Shown: piece by piece, positions 17,929-26,272 of the stretch
Numbering within the stretch: the stretch's first letter is position 1
How the letters are laid out: the number at the start of each line of letters is the position of its first letter
NCBI RefSeq assembly: GCF_036924535.1
Contig: NZ_JAZHRT010000001.1
Coordinates: forward strand, 1,364,001-1,428,000
DNA from: Bradyrhizobium sp. AZCC 2262
GTDB lineage: Bacteria > Pseudomonadota > Alphaproteobacteria > Rhizobiales > Xanthobacteraceae
Direction of reading: 5' to 3'
Length of the DNA: 64,000 bases
Position numbers and translations under genes: made by a program
Notes under the pieces: model-generated
What the model was told of the DNA's origin: nothing
Databases searched by the model: none
The model's input: only the letters and a program-made list of their open reading frames with translations

Positions 17929-18069
17929 ATGGCCATCTTTCATTGGATATCGACCTTCACCGGCAGGATCATGCGGGTCTGGGCCGGCCGCTACCGGCCA
18001 GAACGGCACTACATGCGCGGGGCCGGACCGGCGTCGAAACGAAGTCAGGGGCAGGGTGCCGGCTCATAG
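17929..18069 (+). CDS. Small basic protein, 46 residues
   Basis: An ATG-to-TAG frame preceded by AAAGGA at 7-base spacing encodes 46 residues. It opens with an amphipathic segment, MAIFHWISTFTGRIMRVWAG, followed by an Arg/Gly-rich tail. It begins 29 bases after the SulP stop, so it would be the last gene of the sulfatase operon. No family is recognised. The good ribosome site and operon position support it, but short length keeps confidence moderate. Confidence 0.45.
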   Translation: MAIFHWISTFTGRIMRVWAGRYRPERHYMRGAGPASKRSQGQGAGS

Positions 18070-18085
18070 GCGTAATTCCGCCGAC

Positions 18086-18111
18086 AAAAAAGGCTCCGGA
18101 AAACCGGAGCC
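18086..18111 (-). terminator. Rho-independent terminator of the phasin gene
   Basis: On the minus strand, GGCTCCGG-TTTT-CCGGAGCC (an 8-bp stem at 18092-18111) is followed by six T residues (18086-18091). It lies 43 bases past the phasin stop codon. Confidence 0.85.
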
Positions 18112-18154
18112 TCTCGATTCCATCAACTTGCGTCAAACCGGTCTCGCATGAATC

Positions 18155-18832
18155 TCAAGGCTTGCCGTGCGTCGTGGGCGCCTTGCCCGTCAGTCCCTTG
18201 AACGGGTCGAGGGTTTGCTTGGCAAGGCGGTTGTGGAGTTCGCATATCTTCTGCGACTCCGCGACCGAAGTTTCATAGGCCCGCTTCACGAATTCGCTCT
18301 GAACCGTCATCGCCTTGTCGAGCGAGCGAACGCCGCTGAGCTGCTCGACAAACGATCCGAACTCCTCGATCGATTTCCTTGTGTAGTCGCGATAGGCATT
18401 CGCGATGGTCTGCAGGCTCACCGGCGCAGGCTCGGCTGGTGACGGCGCGGCTGACACAGGCTCGGTTGACGGAGGCTCGGTTGAGACGGGCTCGGCAGGC
18501 GACGGCGCAGCCGAGACGGGTTCGGCGGGAGGGGGCTCGGAAGGCAAGGGCGCGGCCGGCTGCGGCTCGGGCGACGCGACGACGGCAACGACAGGCTCCT
18601 CGACGGCGGGCTGCTGATCGACCTTCGGGCTCTCCACGTGGTCGGGCTGCGGCTGCTGCAGTTCCTGATCCGGACTCTGCAGTTGAGCCGGCGCCGGGCT
18701 CTCCGGCAAACTCTCTTGGGCAACCGCCTTTTGAGAAACTGCCTTTTGGGAAACAGCTTTTTTACGCTGCTCGCCCTTGCCCTTGCGCCGTCCGGATTTC
18801 CCGGCCGGTTTGGTATCATCTGTCGTCGACAT
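18155..18832 (-). CDS. Phasin-family protein with Pro/Glu-rich N-terminal region
   Basis: Predicted 225 residues. The C-terminal 85 or so form a helical phasin-like domain (YRDYTRKSIEEFGSFVEQL, then QSEFVKRAYETSVAESQKI), the type that coats polyhydroxyalkanoate granules. Residues 1-40 are Lys-rich with AVSQKAVSQKAVAQ repeats. Residues 75-140 are tandem variants of PAEPVS / PSTEPVS, an unstructured tether. Repeat number could vary between strains. No PHA synthesis genes are in the window. It ends at a clear terminator. Confidence 0.75.
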   Translation of the reverse strand: MSTTDDTKPAGKSGRRKGKGEQRKKAVSQKAVSQKAVAQESLPESPAPAQLQSPDQELQQPQPDHVESPKVDQQPAVEEPVVAVVASPEPQPAAPLPSEPPPAEPVSAAPSPAEPVSTEPPSTEPVSAAPSPAEPAPVSLQTIANAYRDYTRKSIEEFGSFVEQLSGVRSLDKAMTVQSEFVKRAYETSVAESQKICELHNRLAKQTLDPFKGLTGKAPTTHGKP

Positions 18833-19047
18833 TTTTTTCCCCTATTCCCTGTCAACCCAAAGGTCGAGACTCTGCCTTGTTTACGATGGAATCGCGGTTC
18901 TTGCTTGTCCGTTGCGCGGCGCTCGCGTGGTGAGATTTTGAAGGTCGTGTCAGCGTCCGGTTTTGTCGGTGCCTGACGCCGGGACTATTCCTCCGCGCGC
19001 TTTTTCCGTGATATCAGTTCCCCGGTCAGGCTAGGGGGTAGTCGAGT

Positions 19048-19248
19048 ATGAATTCGCAGTCAGTTGCCGGTCTTTTGGGAGCCATCATCGCGTCGATCGT
19101 GATGGTGGTTGCAATCGCCTACGGACCGATCGGCCAGTTCGGAAAGCCCGCCAGGCCGGCGAGCCTCCAGCAACCTGCGCCGGCGCTTCAGCAGGTTCCG
19201 GCGGCGCCAGCCCCGCGCGGGCCGGTGATTCGCGAGGTTCCGAATTAG
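19048..19248 (+). CDS. Small membrane-anchored protein, 66 residues
   Basis: A predicted 66-residue protein with one N-terminal hydrophobic helix (LLGAIIASIVMVVAIAYGP) and a Pro/Ala/Gln-rich tail outside the membrane. GGGGG lies about 10 bases before the ATG. No known domain. Similar single-helix proteins with Pro/Ala tails are frequent in Bradyrhizobium. Function unknown. Confidence 0.6.
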   Translation: MNSQSVAGLLGAIIASIVMVVAIAYGPIGQFGKPARPASLQQPAPALQQVPAAPAPRGPVIREVPN

Positions 19249-19573
19249 GCACGGGATCGCCCCTTGCGGAAGGCCCCGGGCGTTCCTATTTTAGGCACAA
19301 CGGCGACGTTGACGCTTCAAAGCTCCGGCGCTGGGACGACCATGAATAGTTTGGCTGCGCCGGATGTACGCGCGCCCTCTGTTCGTGGTCGTTGGCATTT
19401 TCAGGGCATTTTCGCGCGAAGCCGGCCCTGCACCCGATCCGGCGGCGGCCACTGATTCGCTCACGCCGGGGCATACGCCGGGTGGATTTCGTCCCCCGTT
19501 TTCACCGTCCAGTCACCTCGTTCCTGAAGCTCGCCTTGGCATGTCAGCCGGCTGCGGATATACGCTGGCGCTC
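19249..19573. other. 325-base intergenic region
   Basis: No separate gene or strong hairpin seen. In-frame upstream extensions of the following glycosyltransferase (from 19364 or 19541) encode no family-like sequence. Confidence 0.5.
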
Positions 19574-20704
19574 ATGAATGACGCCATCAAACCGAGCCCC
19601 GAAACCCTGTCGCAGGCCGGTTTGCCTGAGCTTTCGGTCGTTGTGCCGACCTTCAACGAGCGCGACAACGTCACCGTGCTGTACCGGCGGCTCGAGGCCA
19701 CGCTGACCGGCATTTCCTGGGAAGTGGTTTTTGTCGATGACAATTCCCCTGACGGGACCTGGGAAGTGGTGCGGGGGCTGGCGCGGAAGGATTCCCGTGT
19801 CCGCTGCATCCGCCGGATCGGGCGGCGCGGCCTTTCGGGTGCATGCATCGAGGGTATTTTGGCCTCGAACAGCCTCTATGCGGCTGTCATCGACGCCGAT
19901 CTGCAGCACGACGAGACGCAACTGCCGAAGATGGTCGCGCTGCTGCGGAGCGGCGAGGCGGAACTCGTGATCGGCAGCCGTTATATCGAGGGCGGCAGCG
20001 CCGACAGTTTCAACAAGCAGCGGGCCGGGGCCAGCCAGCTGGCAACCGAGGTCGCCAGGCGCGCCCTGAAGGTCGAGGTTGCCGATCCCATGAGCGGCTT
20101 CTTCATGATTCGCCGCGATCGCTTCGAGCAACTGGCACCGCAGCTCTCGACCCAGGGCTTCAAAATCCTGCTCGACGTCATTGCGACCGCGCAGGGCAAG
20201 CTGCGCACCATCGAAATTCCCTTCACGTTCGGTTCGCGCCAGCACGGCGAGAGCAAACTCGATTCCATGGTGGCGCTGGATTTCCTCGGCCTGGTGCTGG
20301 CGAAGCTGACGCACGACGTGGTGTCGCTGCGTTTCCTGCTGTTCGCGATGGTCGGGGGCACCGGCCTTGTCGTGCATCTCGCGGCGCTGTTCATCGCGCA
20401 CGAAATCTTCCAGGAACCGTTTGCGGAGGCGCAGGCGGCCGGCGCGCTGATCGCGATGACCAGCAATTTCATTCTGAACAATTTCCTTACCTACCGCGAC
20501 CAGCGGCTGAAGGGATTTGCCATCCTGCGGGGCCTGTTGCTGTTCTATCTCGTCTGCGGCGTCGGACTGCTCGCCAATGTCGGCGTCGCGTTCGCGGTCT
20601 TCGACCAGGAACCGATCTGGTGGCTCGCGGGGCTTGCCGGCGCGCTGATGGGCGTGGTCTGGAACTACGCGATGTCCGGACTGTTCGTCTGGCGCAAGCG
20701 ATGA
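19574..20704 (+). CDS. Dolichol-phosphate-mannose-synthase-like GT2 fused to GtrA domain
   Basis: Predicted 376-residue membrane glycosyltransferase. The N-terminal GT-A domain (about residues 15-240) has LSVVVPTFNERDNV, EVVFVDDNSPDGTW and the metal-binding VIDADLQHDE. The C-terminal 125 residues hold four helices of a GtrA/DPMS_2-like domain (FLLFAMVGGTGLVVHLAALF, IAMTSNFILNNFLTYRDQR). Such proteins make polyprenyl-phosphate sugar donors and probably flip them. The start at 19574 (MNDAIKP) fits the family. The GT39 gene downstream could use the lipid-linked sugar made here. Confidence 0.88.
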   Translation: MNDAIKPSPETLSQAGLPELSVVVPTFNERDNVTVLYRRLEATLTGISWEVVFVDDNSPDGTWEVVRGLARKDSRVRCIRRIGRRGLSGACIEGILASNSLYAAVIDADLQHDETQLPKMVALLRSGEAELVIGSRYIEGGSADSFNKQRAGASQLATEVARRALKVEVADPMSGFFMIRRDRFEQLAPQLSTQGFKILLDVIATAQGKLRTIEIPFTFGSRQHGESKLDSMVALDFLGLVLAKLTHDVVSLRFLLFAMVGGTGLVVHLAALFIAHEIFQEPFAEAQAAGALIAMTSNFILNNFLTYRDQRLKGFAILRGLLLFYLVCGVGLLANVGVAFAVFDQEPIWWLAGLAGALMGVVWNYAMSGLFVWRKR

Positions 20705-20778
20705 CGGATAGCGATTCGAAGTGGATAGCCGGTTCGCGTGAAGAGTGATGGGATGACGCGCGCGGCTCATACTCCGCT

Positions 20779-20877
20779 GTCATCGCCCGGCTTGACCGGG
20801 CGACCCAGTACGCCGCGGCCTATCGAGTTGATCGCAGGTTTCCCGGCGTACTGGATCCCCGCTTTCGCGGGGATGAC
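20779..20877. repeat. Intergenic palindromic repeat (family R5)
   Basis: GTCATCGCCCGGCTTGACCGGGCGAC at the left and a GCGGGGATGAC end at the right enclose CCCAGTACGCCG and its near complement CGGCGTACTGG. The compound palindrome separates the two glycosyltransferase genes. Confidence 0.75.
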
Positions 20878-20898
20878 GAGTGGCGGGCGGGCTCCAAA

Positions 20899-22401
20899 AT
20901 GAAGCCGAACGAGGCGCGGGTTGCCCTCAATACGGGTCTGGCGATCCTTGCTCTGGTTGGCTTGCGTCTGGTAGCCGCGGCGTTCACGCCGATCACCTTC
21001 GACGAAGCCTATTACTGGATGTGGTCGAACCATCTCGCCGGCGGCTATTACGATCATCCGCCGATGGTCGCCGTGGTGATCCGGCTCGGCACGCTGATCG
21101 CGGGCGATACTGAATTTGGCGTAAGGCTGGTTTCGATCCTGCTGGCGCTGCCGATGAGCTGGGCGATCTATCAGGCCGCCGCTATCCTGTTCGGCAGCCG
21201 GCGCGTGGCCGCCTCGTCGGCGATCCTTCTGAACATCACGCTGATGGCCGCGGTCGGCACCATGATCGTCACGCCGGACGCGCCGCTCCTGGTGGCTTCC
21301 AGCCTGCTGCTGTTTGCGCTCGCCAAGGTGCTGCAGACCGGCCGCGGCGTGTGGTGGCTGGCGGTCGGCGCCGCCGCCGGTTGCGCGCTGCTGTCGAAAT
21401 ACACCGCGCTGTTCTTCGGACCGGCGATCCTGATCTGGCTGGTCGCCGTTCCCAAGCTGCGGCACTGGCTGATCTTGCCCTGGCCTTATCTTGGCGGACT
21501 GGTCGCGCTGGTTGTGTTTGCGCCGGTCATTCTCTGGAACGCCGACCACCACTGGGTGTCCTTCATCAAGCAGATGGGGCGGGCGCGGATCGAGGATTTC
21601 CGCCCGGTCTTCATCGCCGAACTGATCCCGACGCAGATCGCGTTCGCGACGCCGCTGGTGTGGATGCTCGGTGCGATGGGGCTTTACGCGCTGTTCCGCC
21701 GACGCGCCGGCACGCTGCCGGCACGCGCGCTCGTCAATACGATGTTCTGGGTCATTGTTGTCTATTTCGTCTGGCATTCGCTGCATGCCCGCGTCGAGGC
21801 CAACTGGTTTGCGCCGGTCTACCCAGCGTTTGTGATCGCCGCCGCCGTCGCCGCGCATCTGGTCGAATGGGAGCCGCGCCGGCAGCGGCTGGCCGATTTC
21901 TGCCGGCGCTGGGCGGCGCCGGGCGGTGTCCTGATGTTCGTACTGCTGGTCGTGCAGGCCGACACCGGCGTGCTTTCGGGTTATCGCCGCGATGCCACCG
22001 TGCGCAGCATCGGCATCGGCTGGCGCGAAACGGCCGATGGGATTGAGGCGGCGAGGGCGCGCGTTGGCGCGACATGCGTGCTCGCGGGGGATTACGGCAC
22101 CACCGCCTGGCTCGCCTTCTATCTGCCGAAGGGCACCTGTGTCGCGCAGCACGGCCAGCGCATCCGTTGGATCAACATGCCCGAACCTGATGCGGCACAG
22201 CTCGCCGGCAAATCGTTGTATGTGTTTGAGGCCTGGCTCGGCGATGCACCTCATCTGAAGGACAGGTTTGACCGTATCGAACGGGTCGGGGAGGTCCAGC
22301 GCAAGCGCGGCCCGCTGGTAATCGAGACCTATGCGCTCGATCTGCTCGAAGGGCCGAAGGGCGAGGTGCTGGACCGCACGCCGCCGCCGGAATTGCAGTA
22401 G
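20899..22401 (+). CDS. GT39/ArnT-like membrane glycosyltransferase
   Basis: Predicted 500-residue multi-spanning transferase of the PMT/ArnT superfamily. The key N-terminal motif FTPITFDEAYYWMWSNHLAGG carries the acidic residues expected in the first periplasmic loop. It is followed by GGYYDHPPMVAVVIRLG and about ten further helices to residue 365. The C-terminal 135 residues are a soluble periplasmic domain. It would move a sugar from a polyprenyl-phosphate donor, probably made by the preceding GT2-GtrA protein, to an envelope acceptor. The acceptor is unknown. Confidence 0.88.
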   Translation: MKPNEARVALNTGLAILALVGLRLVAAAFTPITFDEAYYWMWSNHLAGGYYDHPPMVAVVIRLGTLIAGDTEFGVRLVSILLALPMSWAIYQAAAILFGSRRVAASSAILLNITLMAAVGTMIVTPDAPLLVASSLLLFALAKVLQTGRGVWWLAVGAAAGCALLSKYTALFFGPAILIWLVAVPKLRHWLILPWPYLGGLVALVVFAPVILWNADHHWVSFIKQMGRARIEDFRPVFIAELIPTQIAFATPLVWMLGAMGLYALFRRRAGTLPARALVNTMFWVIVVYFVWHSLHARVEANWFAPVYPAFVIAAAVAAHLVEWEPRRQRLADFCRRWAAPGGVLMFVLLVVQADTGVLSGYRRDATVRSIGIGWRETADGIEAARARVGATCVLAGDYGTTAWLAFYLPKGTCVAQHGQRIRWINMPEPDAAQLAGKSLYVFEAWLGDAPHLKDRFDRIERVGEVQRKRGPLVIETYALDLLEGPKGEVLDRTPPPELQ

Positions 22402-22414
22402 GGCGCGCGGCCGG

Positions 22415-24310
22415 TCACTCCGCAGCGTCGGGATGCGCCCGTTGATCCATCGTGGGCCGTTCGCTCCGCCACAGCCAGACCGTGAGCGAGCCTGATCTGC
22501 CGCGAATCTGTGACTCGACGGGGCCGGCGAGGCTTCCGGTCTTCAGCCGGGCGCCGGTGCGTTCGGCTGCGATGCGCAACGTATCGCTCAGCGCCAATCG
22601 AACATCGTGGTGGGCTGCCACTTCCATCAGGCGGCTGGCCACGTTCACGGTGTCGCCGGTCGCGGTGATGTGCTGATGGTTGCGGCCGCCGAGCCGGGAG
22701 GCGACGATCGGCCCGAAATGCGCGCCGATCTTGAAGCCAATGCGCGCCGCCATTTCCGACGGCAGGGCTTCGATCCAGCGTTCGGTCTTGACGCAGAGCG
22801 CGATCGAACATTGTGCCGCGCGCGTGGCGTCGTCCGGCGATGCCTCGGGCAGGCCGAACAGGATCATGGCGCCGTCACCGAGGAAGCTCGTGATCATGCC
22901 GCCGCACCGCGTCACTTCCTTGTCGACCAGGGCGTGAAACTCCTTCAATAGCCCCCGCGTGGCATCCGGATCGAGCGTTTCGCTGAGCGAGGTAAATCCG
23001 GAGAGATCGACGAATACGACGGCGGCATTCTGCCTGACCGGCGCCAGCAGGAAGTCGGGATCGCGCATCAGCCATTGCTGCAGGCCGGGCGTCTGGAACT
23101 GTTCGAGCAGCCTGTTCTGGACGGCGAGATGCTGCGCGCTGCGCCGGCCCGACCACAATTGCAGCGTACCGAACAGGATGACCGGCGGCGTAGCCGCCAG
23201 GATCGTCGTCGCGGCGTCGAGCCATATGCCGTGCGCGAAGGCGATCGCATTTGCGGCTGCCGATGCCAGCATCAAGGCGGTGACCGTCGGCAGACCGATC
23301 GCGTTTCGCCGCCACGCCAGCAAACCGACCAGCAGCATCGGAAGCAGGATCGTCGTGCCGGCCTCGACGATGCGAACCGGCCGGTCGCGCACCATGCTGT
23401 CCCCCGCCACCAGATGCGTGATCGCGGTGGAAATGATTTCCACCCCCGGCATCAGTGAGTCGAACGGCGTCGGGAAGAAGTCGCCGGCGCCGGTTGCGGT
23501 CGCGCCGAGGACGACGATTCGGCCCCGAATGGCTTCCTTGTCGATCTGGCCGTCGACCAGATTTGCGGCGCTGACGGTGCGAATGGTGTGGCGCGGGCCG
23601 TAATAGGAAATCGGCAGCGCGTAATCGGAAGCGGTCGCGATCGGCCGGTCGCCGAACTTGAGGCGGTCGGGTTCGATCGTCAGCGGCTTTCCGATGGCGA
23701 CAGATGCGACACGAAGCGGAAACGACAATTCGATCTTGTCGCGTGTCCGGAACAGCATTGGGACCGACAGCGGCGTGCCGGTCTGGCCCGTCGCCACATT
23801 GGCGATGCCGACTTCGGCGCGGTCCGCAAATGCCGGGAGCGGCAGCAGGAAGCGGTCGGCCTTCGGCAGGCGGGCCAGCGGTCCGTCGTCTTCGGCGGAA
23901 GGCTGAACGGTGTTCGAAAATACCGCCGCCGCCGCAAGCACGGTCGGACTCGCCGCGAGCGCTTTTGCGAGCGCCGCATCGCCATCGGCGGGTCCCTTGT
24001 CGACCAGGAGAAGATCGATCGCGATCACCTTCGGCTCCAGCCGCGCGATCGCCTCGACGATCCTGGCTATTTCGGCGCGCGGCAGCGGATAGGTGCCGCC
24101 GAGTTTGACGATGGTGTCGTCGATCGCAACGATCGTGACGAGGTCCGGCGGCGCCTTAACGCCGCGCGCCAACGTTCGCACGTCAGTCAATGCCGACTCG
24201 AGCCGGTCGAGAAACCGCAAATGGCCGCTGGTATGGCCGAGCCATATCGCGCCTGCCCACAATCCCGTGCAGAGCAACGCAACCAGAATATGAAGACGTC
24301 GACGGTTCAT
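22415..24310 (-). CDS. CHASE2-domain adenylate/guanylate cyclase
   Basis: Predicted 631-residue membrane sensor cyclase. A first helix (residues 7-25) is followed by an extracytoplasmic CHASE2 domain (about 30-310; VTIVAIDDTIVKLGGTYPLP, RIVVLGATATGAGDFFPTPF). Three closely spaced helices come next (about 318-395), and then a class III catalytic domain with VVFVDLSGFTSL and SFLGDGAMILFGLP metal aspartates and TGDTVNVASRLME. It lies 11 bases after the FecR-like gene, and the two are clearly co-transcribed. Together they suggest envelope sensing coupled to a cyclic nucleotide. The signal is unknown. Confidence 0.92.
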   Translation of the reverse strand: MNRRRLHILVALLCTGLWAGAIWLGHTSGHLRFLDRLESALTDVRTLARGVKAPPDLVTIVAIDDTIVKLGGTYPLPRAEIARIVEAIARLEPKVIAIDLLLVDKGPADGDAALAKALAASPTVLAAAAVFSNTVQPSAEDDGPLARLPKADRFLLPLPAFADRAEVGIANVATGQTGTPLSVPMLFRTRDKIELSFPLRVASVAIGKPLTIEPDRLKFGDRPIATASDYALPISYYGPRHTIRTVSAANLVDGQIDKEAIRGRIVVLGATATGAGDFFPTPFDSLMPGVEIISTAITHLVAGDSMVRDRPVRIVEAGTTILLPMLLVGLLAWRRNAIGLPTVTALMLASAAANAIAFAHGIWLDAATTILAATPPVILFGTLQLWSGRRSAQHLAVQNRLLEQFQTPGLQQWLMRDPDFLLAPVRQNAAVVFVDLSGFTSLSETLDPDATRGLLKEFHALVDKEVTRCGGMITSFLGDGAMILFGLPEASPDDATRAAQCSIALCVKTERWIEALPSEMAARIGFKIGAHFGPIVASRLGGRNHQHITATGDTVNVASRLMEVAAHHDVRLALSDTLRIAAERTGARLKTGSLAGPVESQIRGRSGSLTVWLWRSERPTMDQRAHPDAAE

Positions 24311-24321
24311 TTGCGTGTCTT

Positions 24322-24843
24322 CTATTGTCCCAATCTTGCCATCAGGGCCGCAACGCGCGCAGGCGGCCAGCGCTTGACGATCAGGTCGCCCGATGGCTCG
24401 ACATCGACGCCGTCACCGGCGCCGAGCACGACGCTGCCGCGGCCGGCGGGGCGCGCCACGCTGACGCGGCCGTTGACGACGAACACCGATGTCTTTGCAC
24501 CTTCGGCGTCCACCGCCCATTTGGTGCCGCGCACCGCCGCAATCGCCTGCGGCGTTACCACGTCGAACCGGGTGCGACCCGGCTTCTTCGGCACTTCGAG
24601 CAACAGGGCCTTGTTGCTGAGTTCGACGGAATCGACATGGCCATCGCGGTTGCGATCCCTGAGCTCGAACGTCGCGCCGCTTTCGGCCACGATTGTGATC
24701 GCGGTCGGGCAATGGAGCGTTTGTGTTCCCTGGGCTGCCTGTTGTGCATTGCAACCGAATTTGGCCGGCTGGGCTACCGCATCACCGGTGAGCAGCAGCA
24801 GGCTTGAAAAAGCGATCCATCCGGCGCGTGCCAGCATTGTCAT
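24322..24843 (-). CDS. FecR-domain secreted protein with an EF-hand-like loop
   Basis: Predicted 173-residue exported protein. The signal peptide ends near residue 24 (LLLLTGDAVAQ). A FecR-like beta domain follows (FDVVTPQAIAAVRGTKWAVD, TSVFVVNGRVSVARPAG). Residues 63-74 read DRNRDGHVDSVE, a full match to the 12-residue EF-hand/dockerin calcium loop. Cys31 and Cys45 could pair. It precedes the CHASE2 cyclase by 11 bases, so it may present or modulate the periplasmic signal. No sigma or TonB genes accompany it. Confidence 0.8.
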   Translation of the reverse strand: MTMLARAGWIAFSSLLLLTGDAVAQPAKFGCNAQQAAQGTQTLHCPTAITIVAESGATFELRDRNRDGHVDSVELSNKALLLEVPKKPGRTRFDVVTPQAIAAVRGTKWAVDAEGAKTSVFVVNGRVSVARPAGRGSVVLGAGDGVDVEPSGDLIVKRWPPARVAALMARLGQ

Positions 24844-25175
24844 GGCAGCTTCCCCTTCCGGGTATGGGAGAAATTGGATTGATACGGTACCGTATCACGA
24901 TGGTGCCCCCGTATGCAAAGCGAATTAGGCGCGTACATAATGTGTCTGCTGACGGCTCGTAAGGTTCGGCGATAACGCCAATCGCGCGATTCAATCGAAG
25001 AACGTGCCGGAAATGGCTGATTTGCGGCACGGACCCACGCGGATGCAATGCCGGTATGCAACTTTTATGCGCGAGCCCTCAAACGACGGGTTTCGGGGTC
25101 ACTTTTCTGCTGACCTGTCGGACCGCAGGGGCTCGAAACGTCTTGTAACTGGTCAACCAAGATCGAGGTTTTGTC
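24844..25175. other. 332-base divergent promoter region
   Basis: Lies between the FecR/CHASE2 operon (minus) and DUF899 (plus). It contains the 18-base palindrome at 24880-24897. No gene is convincing here: the open frames lack homology-like features and ribosome sites. Confidence 0.6.
24880..24897. promoter_or_regulatory. Orphan operator palindrome
   Basis: TGATACGGTACCGTATCA is a perfect 18-base palindrome centred 45 bases before the FecR-like ATG on the minus strand. It has the size and symmetry of a TetR- or LacI-type operator. No regulator gene adjoins it, so the binding protein must be encoded elsewhere. Confidence 0.7.
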
Positions 25176-25871
25176 ATGTCCGGTTCCTCCCTGAAACCCG
25201 CCGCTGAACTCGCACGTGGCAACGGCGTGCGCTTTCCCAACGAGAACGCCGAGTATCGCCGCGCCCGCGAGCAATTGCTGACTGAAGAGATCGAGCTGCG
25301 CCGTCACATCGAGCGGGTCGCCGAATTGCGCCGCACGCTGCCGCCGGGCGGCGCGGTGACGAAGAATTACGAATTCGAAGGCGAGGGCGGCAAGGCGACG
25401 TTGCCGGACCTGTTCGGCATCAAACAGACGCTTGTGATCTACAGCTACATGTTTGGACCGCAGCGCGAGCAGCCGTGCCCGATGTGCACATCGTTCATGA
25501 GCACCTGGGAAGCGAAGCTGCCCGATGTCGAACAGCGCATCGCGTTCGTGTTCGTGGCGCGCTCGCCGATCGCGCGGCTGATCGCGGCGAAGAGGGCGCG
25601 CGGCTGGACGCGGCACCGGATCTACTCGGACGCATCGGGCGACTACACGCGCGACTATGTCAGCGCCGCGGATGCGGATGCGCCCGGCTACAACGTGTTC
25701 ACGCGCCGCGACGGCAGCATCCGCCATTTCTGGTCCGGCGAAATGGGACCATCGACCGCCGATCCCGGACAGGACCCGCGCGGCGCACCGGATATGGATC
25801 CGCTGTGGACCGTCCTCGACACGACGCCCGAAGGGCGCGGCAAGGATTGGTATCCGCGCTTGAGTTATTAG
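25176..25871 (+). CDS. DUF899 thioredoxin-like protein
   Basis: Predicted 231-residue cytoplasmic protein of the DUF899 family, a thioredoxin-fold group. Motifs: LPDLFGIKQTLVIYSYMFGP, CPMCTSFMSTWE with a CPMC redox-like pair, RHRIYSDASGDYTRDY, and YNVFTRRDGSIRHFWSGEM with the C-terminal DPLWTVLDTTPEGRG. GAGG lies 7 bases before the ATG. The family's function is not established. Confidence 0.87.
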   Translation: MSGSSLKPAAELARGNGVRFPNENAEYRRAREQLLTEEIELRRHIERVAELRRTLPPGGAVTKNYEFEGEGGKATLPDLFGIKQTLVIYSYMFGPQREQPCPMCTSFMSTWEAKLPDVEQRIAFVFVARSPIARLIAAKRARGWTRHRIYSDASGDYTRDYVSAADADAPGYNVFTRRDGSIRHFWSGEMGPSTADPGQDPRGAPDMDPLWTVLDTTPEGRGKDWYPRLSY

Positions 25872-26272
25872 CGTCTGCAACCCGCGAACGTTGTGGGCGC
25901 TATTTACAAATCCTGGAATTGCTGTATGTGATCGCGCGCTTCTCGCCGATCTCCGGGAAAGACGATGCTTCGTATGGACACCAATGCTTCACGTTATGCA
26001 GGCCAGCCGGTTGTCCGGCGTGGTCGCGCTTTGGCGTGTGCTGTTGGCGTGCATTCGACGAGAGCACCGATTTCGCCAAGCGAACTAGCAGCGTAGCGGC
26101 AGCGGGTCATCCCTCTGCCGTCCAGGCAGAGAGAAATGATCCGCACGCGGCTAAATGCACCCCCAACTCCCTGCCTGCAAACCGAACCGGCCCGTGTCGC
26201 GACTGACATGGGATTTGACCGAAGTCCCGAAGGGCCTTCGGAACGATGTATATTGCAGTGAAGGAGGATCAG
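25872..26272. other. 401-base region upstream of rtcB
   Basis: No gene-like frame and no tRNA-like fold seen. A 7-bp hairpin (CTCTGCC-N5-GGCAGAG, 26113-26131) and a GAAGG/CCTTC-rich stretch just before the rtcB ribosome site could be leader structures. No sigma-54 -24/-12 element was recognised. Confidence 0.5.
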
